59,133 bases of DNA, taken from positions 1 to 59,133 of the forward strand of contig NZ_SSXE01000033.1 of the NCBI RefSeq assembly GCF_021699195.1, read 5' to 3'. Shown one piece after another: positions 1-6,940 of the stretch. The position numbers and the translations under genes were made by a program. This DNA comes from Nonomuraea sp. MG754425. GTDB taxonomy: Bacteria > Actinomycetota > Actinomycetes > Streptosporangiales > Streptosporangiaceae. The notes under the pieces were generated by a model. The model had not been told where the DNA came from, did not search any database, and saw only the letters and a program-made list of their open reading frames with translations. Numbering within the stretch: position 1 is the stretch's first letter; every line of letters starts with the position of its first letter.

Positions 1-1
1 C

Positions 2-211
2 GTCCTGGGCCCGCGGGCCCAGGACGTGCTGATCACCGGCTGCCCGATCGACCTGCACCCGGACGTCTTTCCAGGTCACGCCCAGACCCTGCTCGGCCGG
101 GCCTCGGTGATCCTGGAACGCCGGGCCGCCGATCGGTACCGCGTGTACGTCAGGTCGTCCTTCACCCGTTACCTCGCGGAGTGGCTTCTCGACGCGATCG
201 ACGCGATTTAA
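2..211 (+). CDS. C-terminal end of an unrecognised protein (partial at left edge)
   Basis: An open frame enters from the left edge and ends with TAA at 209-211, giving about 69 residues. The segment is a mix of alpha/beta-type sequence and ends with an amphipathic helix (SSFTRYLAEWLLDAIDAI). No family was recognised and no function is claimed. The frame has normal high-GC codon use, so it is probably the true 3' end of a gene and not a chance frame. A GTG at position 26 is internal to the frame and is not taken as a start. Confidence 0.5.
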   Translation, partial: VLGPRAQDVLITGCPIDLHPDVFPGHAQTLLGRASVILERRAADRYRVYVRSSFTRYLAEWLLDAIDAI

Positions 212-232
212 GTCCATATTTGGGCATTACCT

Positions 233-257
233 AGACTTTACGAAAAAACTAAAGTCT
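233..257. promoter_or_regulatory. AT-rich inverted repeat just upstream of the HNH gene ribosome binding site
   Basis: AGACTTTA (233-240) and TAAAGTCT (250-257) are perfect 8-bp arms around a 9-base A-rich centre. The repeat ends next to the GGGGAG Shine-Dalgarno (258-263) of the GTG start at 269. It may be an operator, a terminator for the upstream gene (there is no T tract), or a structure in the leader. Confidence 0.45.
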
Positions 258-268
258 GGGGAGCGGGC

Positions 269-946
269 GTGCGGGTACGGGCGTTCATGGCCGGTCTGGC
301 CACGGTGGCGGTGCTGACCGGTTGCGGCGGACTCGATGTGGCGCAGTCGTCGGGCGGTGACCAGAGCGCCGGGACGGCGGACTCGGCAGCGATCTCCGAC
401 GCCAAGAAGAAACTGGACAAGCTCGCCGTCAAGGGGCGGGCCCCCAAGACCGGCTTCGACCGCGACGAGTTCGGCCCCGCGTGGTCCGACGTCGACCGCA
501 ACGGCTGCGACACCCGCAACGACATCCTCAAGCGCGACCTCGAGGACGAGACGTTCCAGTCCGGCACCCACGACTGCGTCGTGCTGACCGGCACCCTCCA
601 CGACCCCTACAGCGGCAAGACGATCAACTTCAAGCGCGGCCAGACCACCAGCTCGGCCGTGCAGATCGACCACCTGATCCCGCTCTCGGACGCCTGGCAG
701 AAGGGCGCCCAGCAGTGGCAGGCCGCCAAGCGCAAGGAGTTCGCCAACGACCCGCTGAACCTCATGGCCGTGGACGGCCCGCTCAACGGCCAGAAGAGCG
801 ACTCTGACGCGGCCACCTGGCTGCCGCCCGTCAAGTCCTACCGGTGTACTTACATCGCCCGCCAGATCGAGGTGAAGACCAAGTACGAGCTCTGGGTGAC
901 CGCGGCGGAGAAGGACGCGATGGCCGGCGTCCTGGGGAACTGCTGA
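269..946 (+). CDS. Secreted HNH-family (DUF1524/GmrSD C-terminal-like) nuclease lipoprotein
   Basis: The 225-residue protein starts at GTG with GGGGAG 6 bases upstream. Residues 1-19 form a lipoprotein signal with lipobox LTGC (Cys19), so it is probably exported and lipid-anchored. The DUF1524-type HNH signature follows: NGCDTRNDIL in the middle, DHLIPLSDAW supplying the metal-binding and general-base His, then NDPLNLMAV and NGQKSDSD as the Asn/His-like part of the finger. Family members are predicted metal-dependent DNases, and extracellular forms are common in actinobacteria, perhaps for nutrient scavenging. It sits next to a second secreted nuclease-fold gene, separated by 68 bp. The family call is strong; the substrate is inferred. 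Confidence 0.85.
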   Translation: MRVRAFMAGLATVAVLTGCGGLDVAQSSGGDQSAGTADSAAISDAKKKLDKLAVKGRAPKTGFDRDEFGPAWSDVDRNGCDTRNDILKRDLEDETFQSGTHDCVVLTGTLHDPYSGKTINFKRGQTTSSAVQIDHLIPLSDAWQKGAQQWQAAKRKEFANDPLNLMAVDGPLNGQKSDSDAATWLPPVKSYRCTYIARQIEVKTKYELWVTAAEKDAMAGVLGNC

Positions 947-1000
947 CGACCACGCCGGCCGGCGTCCGGCGGAACTGATGACGATCCCGTGACGCGCGCG

Positions 1001-1029
1001 TAAGATCACGAGTCATGCGCGTGATCTTA
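1001..1029 (+). promoter_or_regulatory. -10-like TAAGAT inside a perfect palindrome that spans the start codon of the EEP gene
   Basis: TAAGATCACG (1001-1010) and CGTGATCTTA (1020-1029) are perfect 10-bp arms around a 9-base centre containing the ATG at 1015. TAAGAT (1001-1006) fits an actinobacterial -10, with 8 bases to the ATG, which suggests a leaderless transcript. No Shine-Dalgarno is visible. The palindrome could be an operator over the -10 and start site. Confidence 0.5.
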
Positions 1030-1800
1030 GGTAGTCAAGCGATCGCAGCGTCCCTTCTCCTGCTCACCGCCGTCTCCGTCACGCCCGCCGAGGCGCAGGC
1101 GGTCAGTGTCGTCGTCCTCGACTGGAACATCCACGGCGAGGACGCCGACATCGCCGCCATGGCCGAGGTGATCCGCGACAGCGGCGCCAACGTCGTCACC
1201 CTCCAGGAGATCCACCGCAGGCCGGACGCCGACCAGGTGCGCCAACTGGCCGACGAACTGGGCTGGGACATCACCGCCAACGCCCATTTCGGCGCGGGCG
1301 ACGATGTGGGACCCTGCGACGACCCGCAGCCGGGCAAGGCGGGCAACGCGATCCTGTCCTCGTTCCGGATCGTCGAACGGGTGACGATCAAGCTCACCGA
1401 CTTCGCCACCTGCCCCGTCAACCGCTCGATGGCTGGGGCCAAGCTCGACCTCGGCGGCGGCGCGGAGGTCCGGGTGTTCACCACCCACCTGTCGCCCGGA
1501 CTGTCGCAGACCTCCGTCGACCGGCGCGAGGCCCAGGCCGCCAAGGTGCTCGCCTACTTCGGCTCCAGGACCGGGATCATCCTCACCGGCGACTTCAACG
1601 CGCCGCCGACGGACGCGCTGTCCAAGCGCTTCGTCAGCGCGGGCTGGACGGACACCGGCGCCCGGTACGCCGCCCTGCCCACCCACGGCGACGCCCGTAT
1701 CGACTACGTCTACACCCGCGGCGTCACGACGACCAGCGGGTCCGTGCTGTCGAGCACGCTGTCCGACCACCGGCCGCTGGTCATGCGCATGGTGCGCTGA
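1015..1800 (+). CDS. Secreted endonuclease/exonuclease/phosphatase-fold hydrolase
   Basis: The 261-residue protein has a Sec signal peptide (about residues 1-27, ending AEAQA) and then the EEP fold. WNIHG near residue 38 begins the first strand, LQEIH carries the metal-binding Glu, GDFNAPP holds the catalytic Asp/Asn pair, RIDYV is the next core motif, and SDHRP at the C-terminus gives the catalytic Asp-His. All active-site motifs are intact, so it should be a Mg-dependent phosphodiesterase or phosphatase outside the cell. EEP substrates (DNA, inositol phosphates, sphingomyelin) cannot be told apart from these motifs. No Shine-Dalgarno is seen and the start lies in a palindrome, so translation is probably leaderless. 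Confidence 0.88.
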   Translation: MRVILGSQAIAASLLLLTAVSVTPAEAQAVSVVVLDWNIHGEDADIAAMAEVIRDSGANVVTLQEIHRRPDADQVRQLADELGWDITANAHFGAGDDVGPCDDPQPGKAGNAILSSFRIVERVTIKLTDFATCPVNRSMAGAKLDLGGGAEVRVFTTHLSPGLSQTSVDRREAQAAKVLAYFGSRTGIILTGDFNAPPTDALSKRFVSAGWTDTGARYAALPTHGDARIDYVYTRGVTTTSGSVLSSTLSDHRPLVMRMVR

Positions 1801-1817
1801 CCGCCCCCGGACATGAG

Positions 1818-1850
1818 GACGCCGGCCCGCGCAGAGCGCGGGCCGGCGTC
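1818..1850. terminator. Bidirectional hairpin between convergent genes
   Basis: A perfect 15-bp GC-rich stem (1818-1832 with 1836-1850) and a 3-base loop lie between the EEP gene and the convergent PepSY gene. There is no T tract, as is usual in high-GC actinobacteria. Confidence 0.7.
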
Positions 1851-1864
1851 AGGCCGGTGCGGGA

Positions 1865-2284
1865 TCAGTCGTCGTCGCCGTGCCGGTCGTCGCCGTGCCG
1901 GTCATCGTCGCGGCCGTCGTGCCGGCTGTGGCGGTCGTCGTCGATCTCCTGCTTGACGATCTTGCCGGAGGCGGCGTCCACGTCCACCTCGTGCCGCTGC
2001 GCGCCCTTGACCAGCTCGACCTCCCACACGTCCGCGCGGCTGCCGCGGCCGTCGAAGTCCACTTCGCTGACCCACGCCCCCGGCACCGCCTGCTTCGCGA
2101 TGTCGATGGCCTGCTCCGCCGTGACCTTCGGGGCGGTGGGCGCGGCGGCGCTCGTGAGGGGGCTCGTGAGGGCGGTCGGGGCGGCGGTGTCGCCGGCGCT
2201 GGTGGCGGCGTAGGCGGCGCTGCCACCCGCGACCAGGGCGAGGACTCCGGCACCTGCAACGATGAGCTTCTTTGTGATCTGCAT
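1865..2284 (-). CDS. Secreted PepSY-domain protein with an Asp/His-rich tail
   Basis: The start is ATG at 2284 (MQITKKL), giving 139 residues; a longer frame upstream would run into the kinase gene. Residues 1-27 form a signal peptide or membrane anchor. A PepSY domain follows (about 52-115): it begins with TAEQAIDIAKQAVPG and contains a DxxxGKIVKQ strand. The last 25 residues are almost only Asp, His, Arg and Gly, including a tandem DDRHG, and could bind metal. PepSY domains are linked to protease inhibition and cell-surface control. The promoter region overlaps the end of the kinase gene and carries the same 11-bp repeats as the region beyond the response regulator, so it is probably a target of that system. 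Confidence 0.82.
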   Translation of the reverse strand: MQITKKLIVAGAGVLALVAGGSAAYAATSAGDTAAPTALTSPLTSAAAPTAPKVTAEQAIDIAKQAVPGAWVSEVDFDGRGSRADVWEVELVKGAQRHEVDVDAASGKIVKQEIDDDRHSRHDGRDDDRHGDDRHGDDD

Positions 2285-2308
2285 GTCTCTACGGAACCGC
2301 GACCCGGG

Positions 2309-2336
2309 GTAATCGGGCGCTAAAGGGCGGTTAAGG
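2309..2336 (-). promoter_or_regulatory. 11-bp-phased direct repeats, putative OmpR-type binding site for the PepSY gene
   Basis: Read on the minus strand, CCTTAA (2336), CTTTAG (2325) and GATTAC (2314) start exactly 11 bp apart. The last box ends 24 bases before the ATG at 2284. The first box overlaps the stop codon of the kinase gene. Boxes of the same type lie at 4307-4344. Confidence 0.6.
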
Positions 2337-3599
2337 CGACGAGAAGATGTCAGGGACGCCATCCTGGACGCCGAGCAGCAGCTCCACCCGCGCCCCGCCG
2401 TCCGCCGCCCTGGAGACGGCCAGGCCGCCACCCGACGACTCGGCGGTACGCCGGGCGATGTCGAGCCCGAGCCCCGTCGAACCGCCGCCGCTGGTGCCCC
2501 GCTCCAGCAGCGCGGGCTCGAACCCCGGCCCGGAATCCTCCACGACCAGCAGCGCGCCCCTCGCGTCCGGACGGAGCCGGACCGCCATGGAGACCCCCTC
2601 CGGCGTGTGCGCGAAGACGTTGCCGAGCAGCGCGTCCACGCACGCGGCCAGTTCCTCGGCCCCCACGGGGACCACCAGCGGCCCGTGGGGCAGCTCGACC
2701 GCCACGTCCCGTCCCTGGTCCTCGGCCAGCACCGACCAGAACCGCACCCGCTCGCGCACCGCCGCCGCCGCGTCGCACGAGTCGCGACCGGCCGAGCGCC
2801 GCCGTGCCTCGGTGATGACCGCGCTCACCGCCCGCTCCAGGGCGTCCACCCTGGCCTGCACGCGGGCCGCCTCCTCGGGGTCGCGCAGCGACTCGGCGTC
2901 GAGCCGCAGGCCCGTCAGCGGCGTACGCAGCCGGTGCGACAGATCGGCCACCGACTCCCGCTCGGCCACCAGCAACTCGTCGATCCGCCCGGCCAGATGG
3001 TTGAGCGCCAGCGCCACCGAACGCACCTCGGGCGGCCCGCCGGGTTCGGCCCTGGCGCTCAGATCGCCCCCGGCCAGCCGGTGCGAGACCCGCGCCAGCC
3101 CGTCCACCGGCCGCGTCACGGCCAGCGCCAGCCGGTCCGCCAGCGCGATCCCGAGCCCCACCAGCCCGATCCCCAGCAGCGACAGCGCCAGCCACGCCTC
3201 GCGCACGCCCCGCATGAGCTCGTCGTCCGGCACGAACACCCTGATCACGGCCGTGCCCCCCGGGGACTGCGCCGAGACGAGCACCTCCCTGCCCCCCGCC
3301 GCCTCGGCGGTCACGCTGCGGCCGGTGGCGGCCAGGCGCACGGCGTCGGAGCGGGCAGCCCGCGCGCCGACCGTCCGCCCGTCGGGCAGGAACACCGTCA
3401 CGGGCCGCGACACCTGCTCCACCGCCAGCCCCAGGTCGGGCGTGCCCGCCGCGACCGCGACCGACTCGGCGGCGGCCGTGGCCCGGCTCATCGCGCCGTT
3501 CTCGGCCACCGCGCGGATCAGCAGCGCCATCGGCACCAGCAACGCGATCAGCACCAGCGAGGTCGTGGCCGCGACCAGCAGCGCCAGCCAGCGCCTCAC
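2331..3599 (-). CDS. Two-component sensor histidine kinase
   Basis: The start is GTG at 3599, overlapping the response-regulator stop by 4 bp (GTGA), which gives 422 residues and translational coupling. Domain order: TM1 (about 5-30), a short extracytoplasmic part (about 31-135), TM2 (about 140-160), HAMP, a DHp helix with SHRLRTPL (phospho-acceptor His), then the HATPase domain with the N box (GNVFAHTPEG), DSGPGF and GSTGLGL. All catalytic boxes are present. It should sense an envelope signal and phosphorylate the OmpR-type partner encoded just upstream. The signal is unknown; the PepSY gene downstream suggests an envelope or metal-related cue. Confidence 0.92.
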   Translation of the reverse strand: MRRWLALLVAATTSLVLIALLVPMALLIRAVAENGAMSRATAAAESVAVAAGTPDLGLAVEQVSRPVTVFLPDGRTVGARAARSDAVRLAATGRSVTAEAAGGREVLVSAQSPGGTAVIRVFVPDDELMRGVREAWLALSLLGIGLVGLGIALADRLALAVTRPVDGLARVSHRLAGGDLSARAEPGGPPEVRSVALALNHLAGRIDELLVAERESVADLSHRLRTPLTGLRLDAESLRDPEEAARVQARVDALERAVSAVITEARRRSAGRDSCDAAAAVRERVRFWSVLAEDQGRDVAVELPHGPLVVPVGAEELAACVDALLGNVFAHTPEGVSMAVRLRPDARGALLVVEDSGPGFEPALLERGTSGGGSTGLGLDIARRTAESSGGGLAVSRAADGGARVELLLGVQDGVPDIFSSP

Positions 3600-4276
3600 G
3601 ACGGCCCGACCAGCTTGACGCCGACCCCGCGCACCGTGTGCAGGTACCGCGGCTCGGCGGCCGTCTCGCCCAGCTTCCTGCGCAGCCACGACAGGTGCAC
3701 GTCGACGGTCTTGTCCGCGCCTCCGTAGGGGAGCTGCCACACCTCGGTCAGCAGCTCCCGCTTGGTGACGACCTCACCCGGCCGCGCCGCGAGATAGTGC
3801 AGGACGTCGAACTCGCGCGGCGTCAGGTCCAGCGCCGTGCCGTCGAGGGTGGCCGTACGCGCCCGCGGATCCACCCGCAGCGCCCCCACCTTCAGCGGCT
3901 CCTCGGGCGCCACCGCCCCGGCCCGCCGCAACACGGCCCGCACCCGGGCGTCGAGCTGCGCCGCGCTGTACGGCTTGACCACGTAGTCGTCGGCCCCCGC
4001 GTCCAACACCGGCACCATCTCGGCGTCGCCGTCGCGGGCCGTCGCCACGATCACCGGCACCCGGCTGACCGCCCGCAACATCCGCAGCAGCTCCACCCCG
4101 TCGAGATCCGGCAGCCCCAGATCGAGCACGATCAGGTCGGGCCGGTCCTGCACGGCCAGCCGCAGCCCCTCCATCGCCGTGGGGGAGGAGGAGACGGCGT
4201 GGCCGAGCTCCCGCAGGCCGCGGCTCAGCGCGGTACGGATCGCCACGTCGTCTTCGATGAGCAGGATGTCGGCCAT
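3596..4276 (-). CDS. OmpR/PhoB-family response regulator
   Basis: The protein has 226 residues. The receiver domain (1-118) has the acidic pair EDD at 8-10, phospho-acceptor Asp52 in VLDLGLPD, the Thr of VATARDG and the Lys of VVKPY. The C-terminal winged helix (about 128-224) has LTPREFDVLHYL, the recognition helix region KTVDVHLSWLRRKLG and the hairpin RYLHTVRGVGVKL. It is the first gene of a two-gene operon with the kinase. TACGTT (4289-4284 on the minus strand) is a possible -10 with 7 bases to the ATG, hence a probable leaderless start. The repeats at 4307-4344 lie just upstream and suggest autoregulation. Confidence 0.94.
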   Translation of the reverse strand: MADILLIEDDVAIRTALSRGLRELGHAVSSSPTAMEGLRLAVQDRPDLIVLDLGLPDLDGVELLRMLRAVSRVPVIVATARDGDAEMVPVLDAGADDYVVKPYSAAQLDARVRAVLRRAGAVAPEEPLKVGALRVDPRARTATLDGTALDLTPREFDVLHYLAARPGEVVTKRELLTEVWQLPYGGADKTVDVHLSWLRRKLGETAAEPRYLHTVRGVGVKLVGPS

Positions 4277-4306
4277 ATAGAAGAACGTAGACGCTTTCTT
4301 GCGATG

Positions 4307-4344
4307 CCTTGAGCAGCCTTAGCGTCGCCTTAACCTGGTCTTAG
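4307..4344 (+). promoter_or_regulatory. Phased CCTTA(G/A) direct repeats in the divergent promoter region
   Basis: CCTTGA (4307), CCTTAG (4317), CCTTAA (4328) and TCTTAG (4339) are spaced 10, 11 and 11 bp. The region separates the response regulator (minus) from the secreted-protein gene (plus). The last box ends 25 bases before the ATG at 4370, almost the same distance as in front of the PepSY gene. Confidence 0.62.
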
Positions 4345-4369
4345 CCGGATGTGGGGGAAGCTGCCGGGA

Positions 4370-4804
4370 ATGAAGAAGCTCGTCGCGGCCTGGGTCGCCA
4401 CCGCACTCGCCGCCACCGCAGCCGCCGTGGCGGTGCTCGGCCTGCTCGGCAACGGCCTCACCGGCGCCGACAGCCACGTGCTCAGCCAGGCGAGCGTCCG
4501 CGCCGCCCTCGCCACCGCCACGGCCACCGCCTCCGCCCGCGCCACCGCGACGGGGCGCCCCGAGCCCACGCACACCGCGCAGGGCAGGCTGATCCGCAGC
4601 GCGGGCGGCAACGTGATCGCCTCCTGCCACGGCGGCCTGGTCACCCTCCGCTCGTGGAGCCCCGCCCAGGACTACTCGGTCGACGAGGTCGAGGCCGGTC
4701 CGGCACGCGAGGCCAAGGTGGAGTTCGAGCCCGACGAGGGCAAGGAGGTCGAACTCAAGATCACCTGTGTCTCCGACGTCCCGACGGCCCGCATCCACCA
4801 CTGA
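4370..4804 (+). CDS. Small secreted or membrane-anchored protein, probable two-component target
   Basis: The ATG at 4370 (MKKLVAAW) is preferred over the in-frame ATG at 4349 because it begins a typical signal or anchor and keeps the same repeat-to-start distance as the PepSY gene; this gives 144 residues. Residues 1-27 are a signal anchor, followed by an Ala/Thr-rich linker and a small C-terminal domain with two Cys (SCHGG and KITCVSD) that could form a disulfide. No named family was recognised. The acidic stretch EFEPDEGKEVE and the divergent position beside the regulator suggest an envelope function under that system. Confidence 0.7.
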   Translation: MKKLVAAWVATALAATAAAVAVLGLLGNGLTGADSHVLSQASVRAALATATATASARATATGRPEPTHTAQGRLIRSAGGNVIASCHGGLVTLRSWSPAQDYSVDEVEAGPAREAKVEFEPDEGKEVELKITCVSDVPTARIHH

Positions 4805-4805
4805 C

Positions 4806-4827
4806 GTCGCGAGCCGAGCCACGCGAC
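4806..4827. terminator. Short hairpin between convergent genes
   Basis: GTCGCG (4806-4811) and CGCGAC (4822-4827) pair around a 10-base loop in the 23-bp gap between the secreted protein and the convergent YdcF-like gene. The stem is only 6 bp and has no T tract. Confidence 0.35.
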
Positions 4828-5430
4828 TCAGCGCCAGGCCCCGTTCACGGACCGCAGGTCGGCGAGGCTTCCATCCCCAACACGACGGGACACCTCCTGC
4901 CACTCGCGGACCACACGCCGCCTGCCATCGGGTACGGACGGCCAGCCCACTCGGGTGACGGCCTCGCCTCCGTAGGCCGGTTCCCAGCCGATGGCGTAAA
5001 AGGCGCCGATGCCGGGGAGCAGGGTCTTGAGCATGTGCACGGTGCGACGGTGAAACCACTTGGACACGGCCGTGACCGCCAGCCCCGCCTGGAGCGCTTC
5101 TTCGAGAAAGGGCAGCGCGAACTCGACGTTCTGCCAAGTGCTGGCGGACCGGTCCTCGCAGCGGATCACGTTCTCGGGCACACCGCGCTCGATGAGGAGC
5201 CGCCTGAAGGTCTGGCCTTCGACGATCCCGCTGTGCCGGTTCACGCCACCGGTGACGATGACGAGCGGCGCGAGACCGGCGAGGTGACGTTCGGCCACGA
5301 CCTCGATCGGTGCTGACTGGTTGGTTCCGAACAGGAAGAGCGCGGTCGGCCGATCGTCGGGCGGCGGCATCGCGATGTCCACGAACCCGGTGATCTCAGG
5401 TATCTGCTCCGGGCTGAAATCGTCGGTCAT
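4828..5430 (-). CDS. YdcF-like (DUF218) protein
   Basis: The 200-residue protein matches the DUF218/YdcF fold: LFLFGTNQ in the first strand, a central VTGGV, EGQTFRRLLIERGVPENVI, then the S-x-x-T-x-x-N pattern (SASTWQNVEFA) and a late VSKWFHRRR-like segment. Many DUF218 proteins are membrane-anchored and act in envelope or vitamin B12 biology; YdcF binds S-adenosylmethionine. This copy has no membrane segment, so it is probably cytoplasmic. It lies 9 bp downstream of the XRE regulator and is likely co-transcribed with it. SAM binding would fit the nearby radical SAM and methyltransferase genes, but that is inference. Confidence 0.8.
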   Translation of the reverse strand: MTDDFSPEQIPEITGFVDIAMPPPDDRPTALFLFGTNQSAPIEVVAERHLAGLAPLVIVTGGVNRHSGIVEGQTFRRLLIERGVPENVIRCEDRSASTWQNVEFALPFLEEALQAGLAVTAVSKWFHRRTVHMLKTLLPGIGAFYAIGWEPAYGGEAVTRVGWPSVPDGRRRVVREWQEVSRRVGDGSLADLRSVNGAWR

Positions 5431-5439
5431 GCACGATCC

Positions 5440-6786
5440 TCAAACAGTGTGCGGAAACCGCAGACGGCGGGCTTCCACGGTGTTGATCGCTTCGAGATAC
5501 CGGGCATGATACTCAGCCGTCTGGCGAGCGTCCGCGAATCGCCGGGTCAGTGTCTGGTCGAGCTTGCTGGCCAGCACCATGGTGGGCCAAGCCGGACGGC
5601 CGCCGGCCAGCGCGGCGTGCCCGGCGGCCAGCGACTCGTCCAACCGGCCGAGCCCGGCCTGAGACAGCCCCAGGATGAGCAGGGAACGCGCGTACGCGGA
5701 CGGATGTTCTCCGCACTGCCTCGTCTCCGGTCGGTAGCAGGCGTTGATGACGCGGTCGGCCGCGGTCACGGCTTCCTGGTAGCGGCTGACGAACAGCAGC
5801 GACGTGGCCGTGTAGGGCGGATCCTCCGACAGCGCGATGGACAGGGCGCCTGTGGTGGGCACGCCGGGGGCAAGCGCCGCGATCGCCTCGCCGGCTCGAC
5901 GCCGGGCCTGGGCCATGCCATGCGCGTCGCCCGCCATCGCTTCCGCCCGCATCTCCTGTGAGGCCAGCTTGGCGTGGACGACCGTCCCCTGACGGGCTAC
6001 CCTTTGGCCGCGTGCGGCCGACACCGCCGATCGGCGAGGGCTCCCCTGGTACCACGCGATCATGGCTTTGACCAGGTCCGCCCATGCTTCCAGGTCGGGG
6101 TGTCCGACATCCCGGCTCCGGCGGGCTGCATCGGAGCACCAGACGTGTGCGGCCGCGTGCTCTCCCATGTCGCAGGCTGCGACGGCGAGCAGGTGAGACA
6201 GCCGGCCGGCCGCGAGAACGAGATCCTTCCATGACGGTGCGTGCCCGGCTCGATCGAGGAGGCCACCGACGTACGACCTGACTGAGAGAAGTTCGTCATA
6301 CGCGTGCGCCGGGGGAAGCACATTGATCGCGAACGTGTAGTGGTCGACGAGCTCGCCGAGACCGTCCACGATCCCGCTGAGCTGGTCACCGCCCACCACG
6401 TTGAGCGCCTCGACGACTCGCCCGCCCACGGGCGGAACCACCGCGGCCGCGATCCCACCCTGCAGAAAGGTTCGGCGAAGCAACTTGCTCCGCCGCTCTT
6501 CGCCATCGCTGGGGGCGGCGGACGCCGTGCCGGTGCGCGCCTTCTTGCCGGGTCTGTCAGGCGCGGACTCCAGCACATCCCGGTCCACGTCGAGGACGTC
6601 CGCCAGCGCGGGGAGCCAGGAGACGGGCCGGACCCGGCCCTGCTCCCACCTGCCGACCTCGAACCGGGTGACCGTGTAGGTGCCGGTGGCCGCACACAGC
6701 CGGTCCGCTACTTCCTGCTGGGTCATACCGGCGGAGCTTCGCAGCAGTTTCAGCAGGTCCGGAAGCGGGAGGAGGATGGCTTCCAC
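5440..6786 (-). CDS. XRE-family regulator with a large TPR-like C-terminal domain
   Basis: The start is GTG at 6786, with AAGGGG about 11 bases upstream; 448 residues. Residues 8-65 are a helix-turn-helix (GMTQQEVADRL, then TVTRFEVGRWEQG). Residues 75-115 contain a Lys/Arg stretch and a twin-arginine-like hydrophobic segment (LLRRTFLQGGIAAAVVPP), common in this actinobacterial family and probably not a real export signal. The rest is helical and TPR-like. Such regulators often sit beside genes for small-molecule or peptide modification. It is divergent from the radical SAM gene, with a 150-bp region that carries a tandem TGTGGGCACG and may be its operator. Confidence 0.85.
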   Translation of the reverse strand: MEAILLPLPDLLKLLRSSAGMTQQEVADRLCAATGTYTVTRFEVGRWEQGRVRPVSWLPALADVLDVDRDVLESAPDRPGKKARTGTASAAPSDGEERRSKLLRRTFLQGGIAAAVVPPVGGRVVEALNVVGGDQLSGIVDGLGELVDHYTFAINVLPPAHAYDELLSVRSYVGGLLDRAGHAPSWKDLVLAAGRLSHLLAVAACDMGEHAAAHVWCSDAARRSRDVGHPDLEAWADLVKAMIAWYQGSPRRSAVSAARGQRVARQGTVVHAKLASQEMRAEAMAGDAHGMAQARRRAGEAIAALAPGVPTTGALSIALSEDPPYTATSLLFVSRYQEAVTAADRVINACYRPETRQCGEHPSAYARSLLILGLSQAGLGRLDESLAAGHAALAGGRPAWPTMVLASKLDQTLTRRFADARQTAEYHARYLEAINTVEARRLRFPHTV

Positions 6787-6808
6787 CTGGCGACCCCTTT
6801 TCGGTCAC

Positions 6809-6940
6809 ATGTGGGCACGGTGTGGGCACGCTCAGTGCGCCCCTCCATGGTGCCCTTCGCAGGCGGATGCTGCACAGTGTCCCGGCCGCTCCCGTGACGG
6901 CCGGAGAAACCACCGCTCACCTGAAAGTTCGACATCATGA
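6809..6940 (+). CDS. Candidate 43-residue Cys-rich peptide ORF overlapping the radical SAM start
   Basis: ATG at 6809 opens a 43-codon frame ending TGA at 6938-6940, overlapping the ATG of the radical SAM gene in an ATGA arrangement typical of translational coupling. It has four Cys (residues 5, 10, 15, 24), spaced five apart for the first three, and a basic, Ser-rich end. It has no clear Shine-Dalgarno. The first codons lie in the tandem TGTGGGCACG repeat, whose 11-bp period is not a codon multiple, so the Cys pattern could be a by-product of an operator. Listed as a candidate only. Confidence 0.2.
   Translation: MWARCGHAQCAPPWCPSQADAAQCPGRSRDGRRNHRSPESSTS
6810..6830. promoter_or_regulatory. 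Tandem TGTGGGCACG repeat, putative XRE operator
   Basis: TGTGGGCACG occurs at 6810-6819 and again at 6821-6830, 11 bp apart (one helical turn), 24-44 bp upstream of the XRE regulator start and about 110 bp upstream of the radical SAM gene. The position suits a site controlling both divergent genes. Confidence 0.45.

Noticed and set aside
1865..2431. Longer 188-residue version of the PepSY protein
   Set aside because: The extra N-terminal residues overlap the kinase gene and lack a signal; the ATG at 2284 begins a clear signal sequence.
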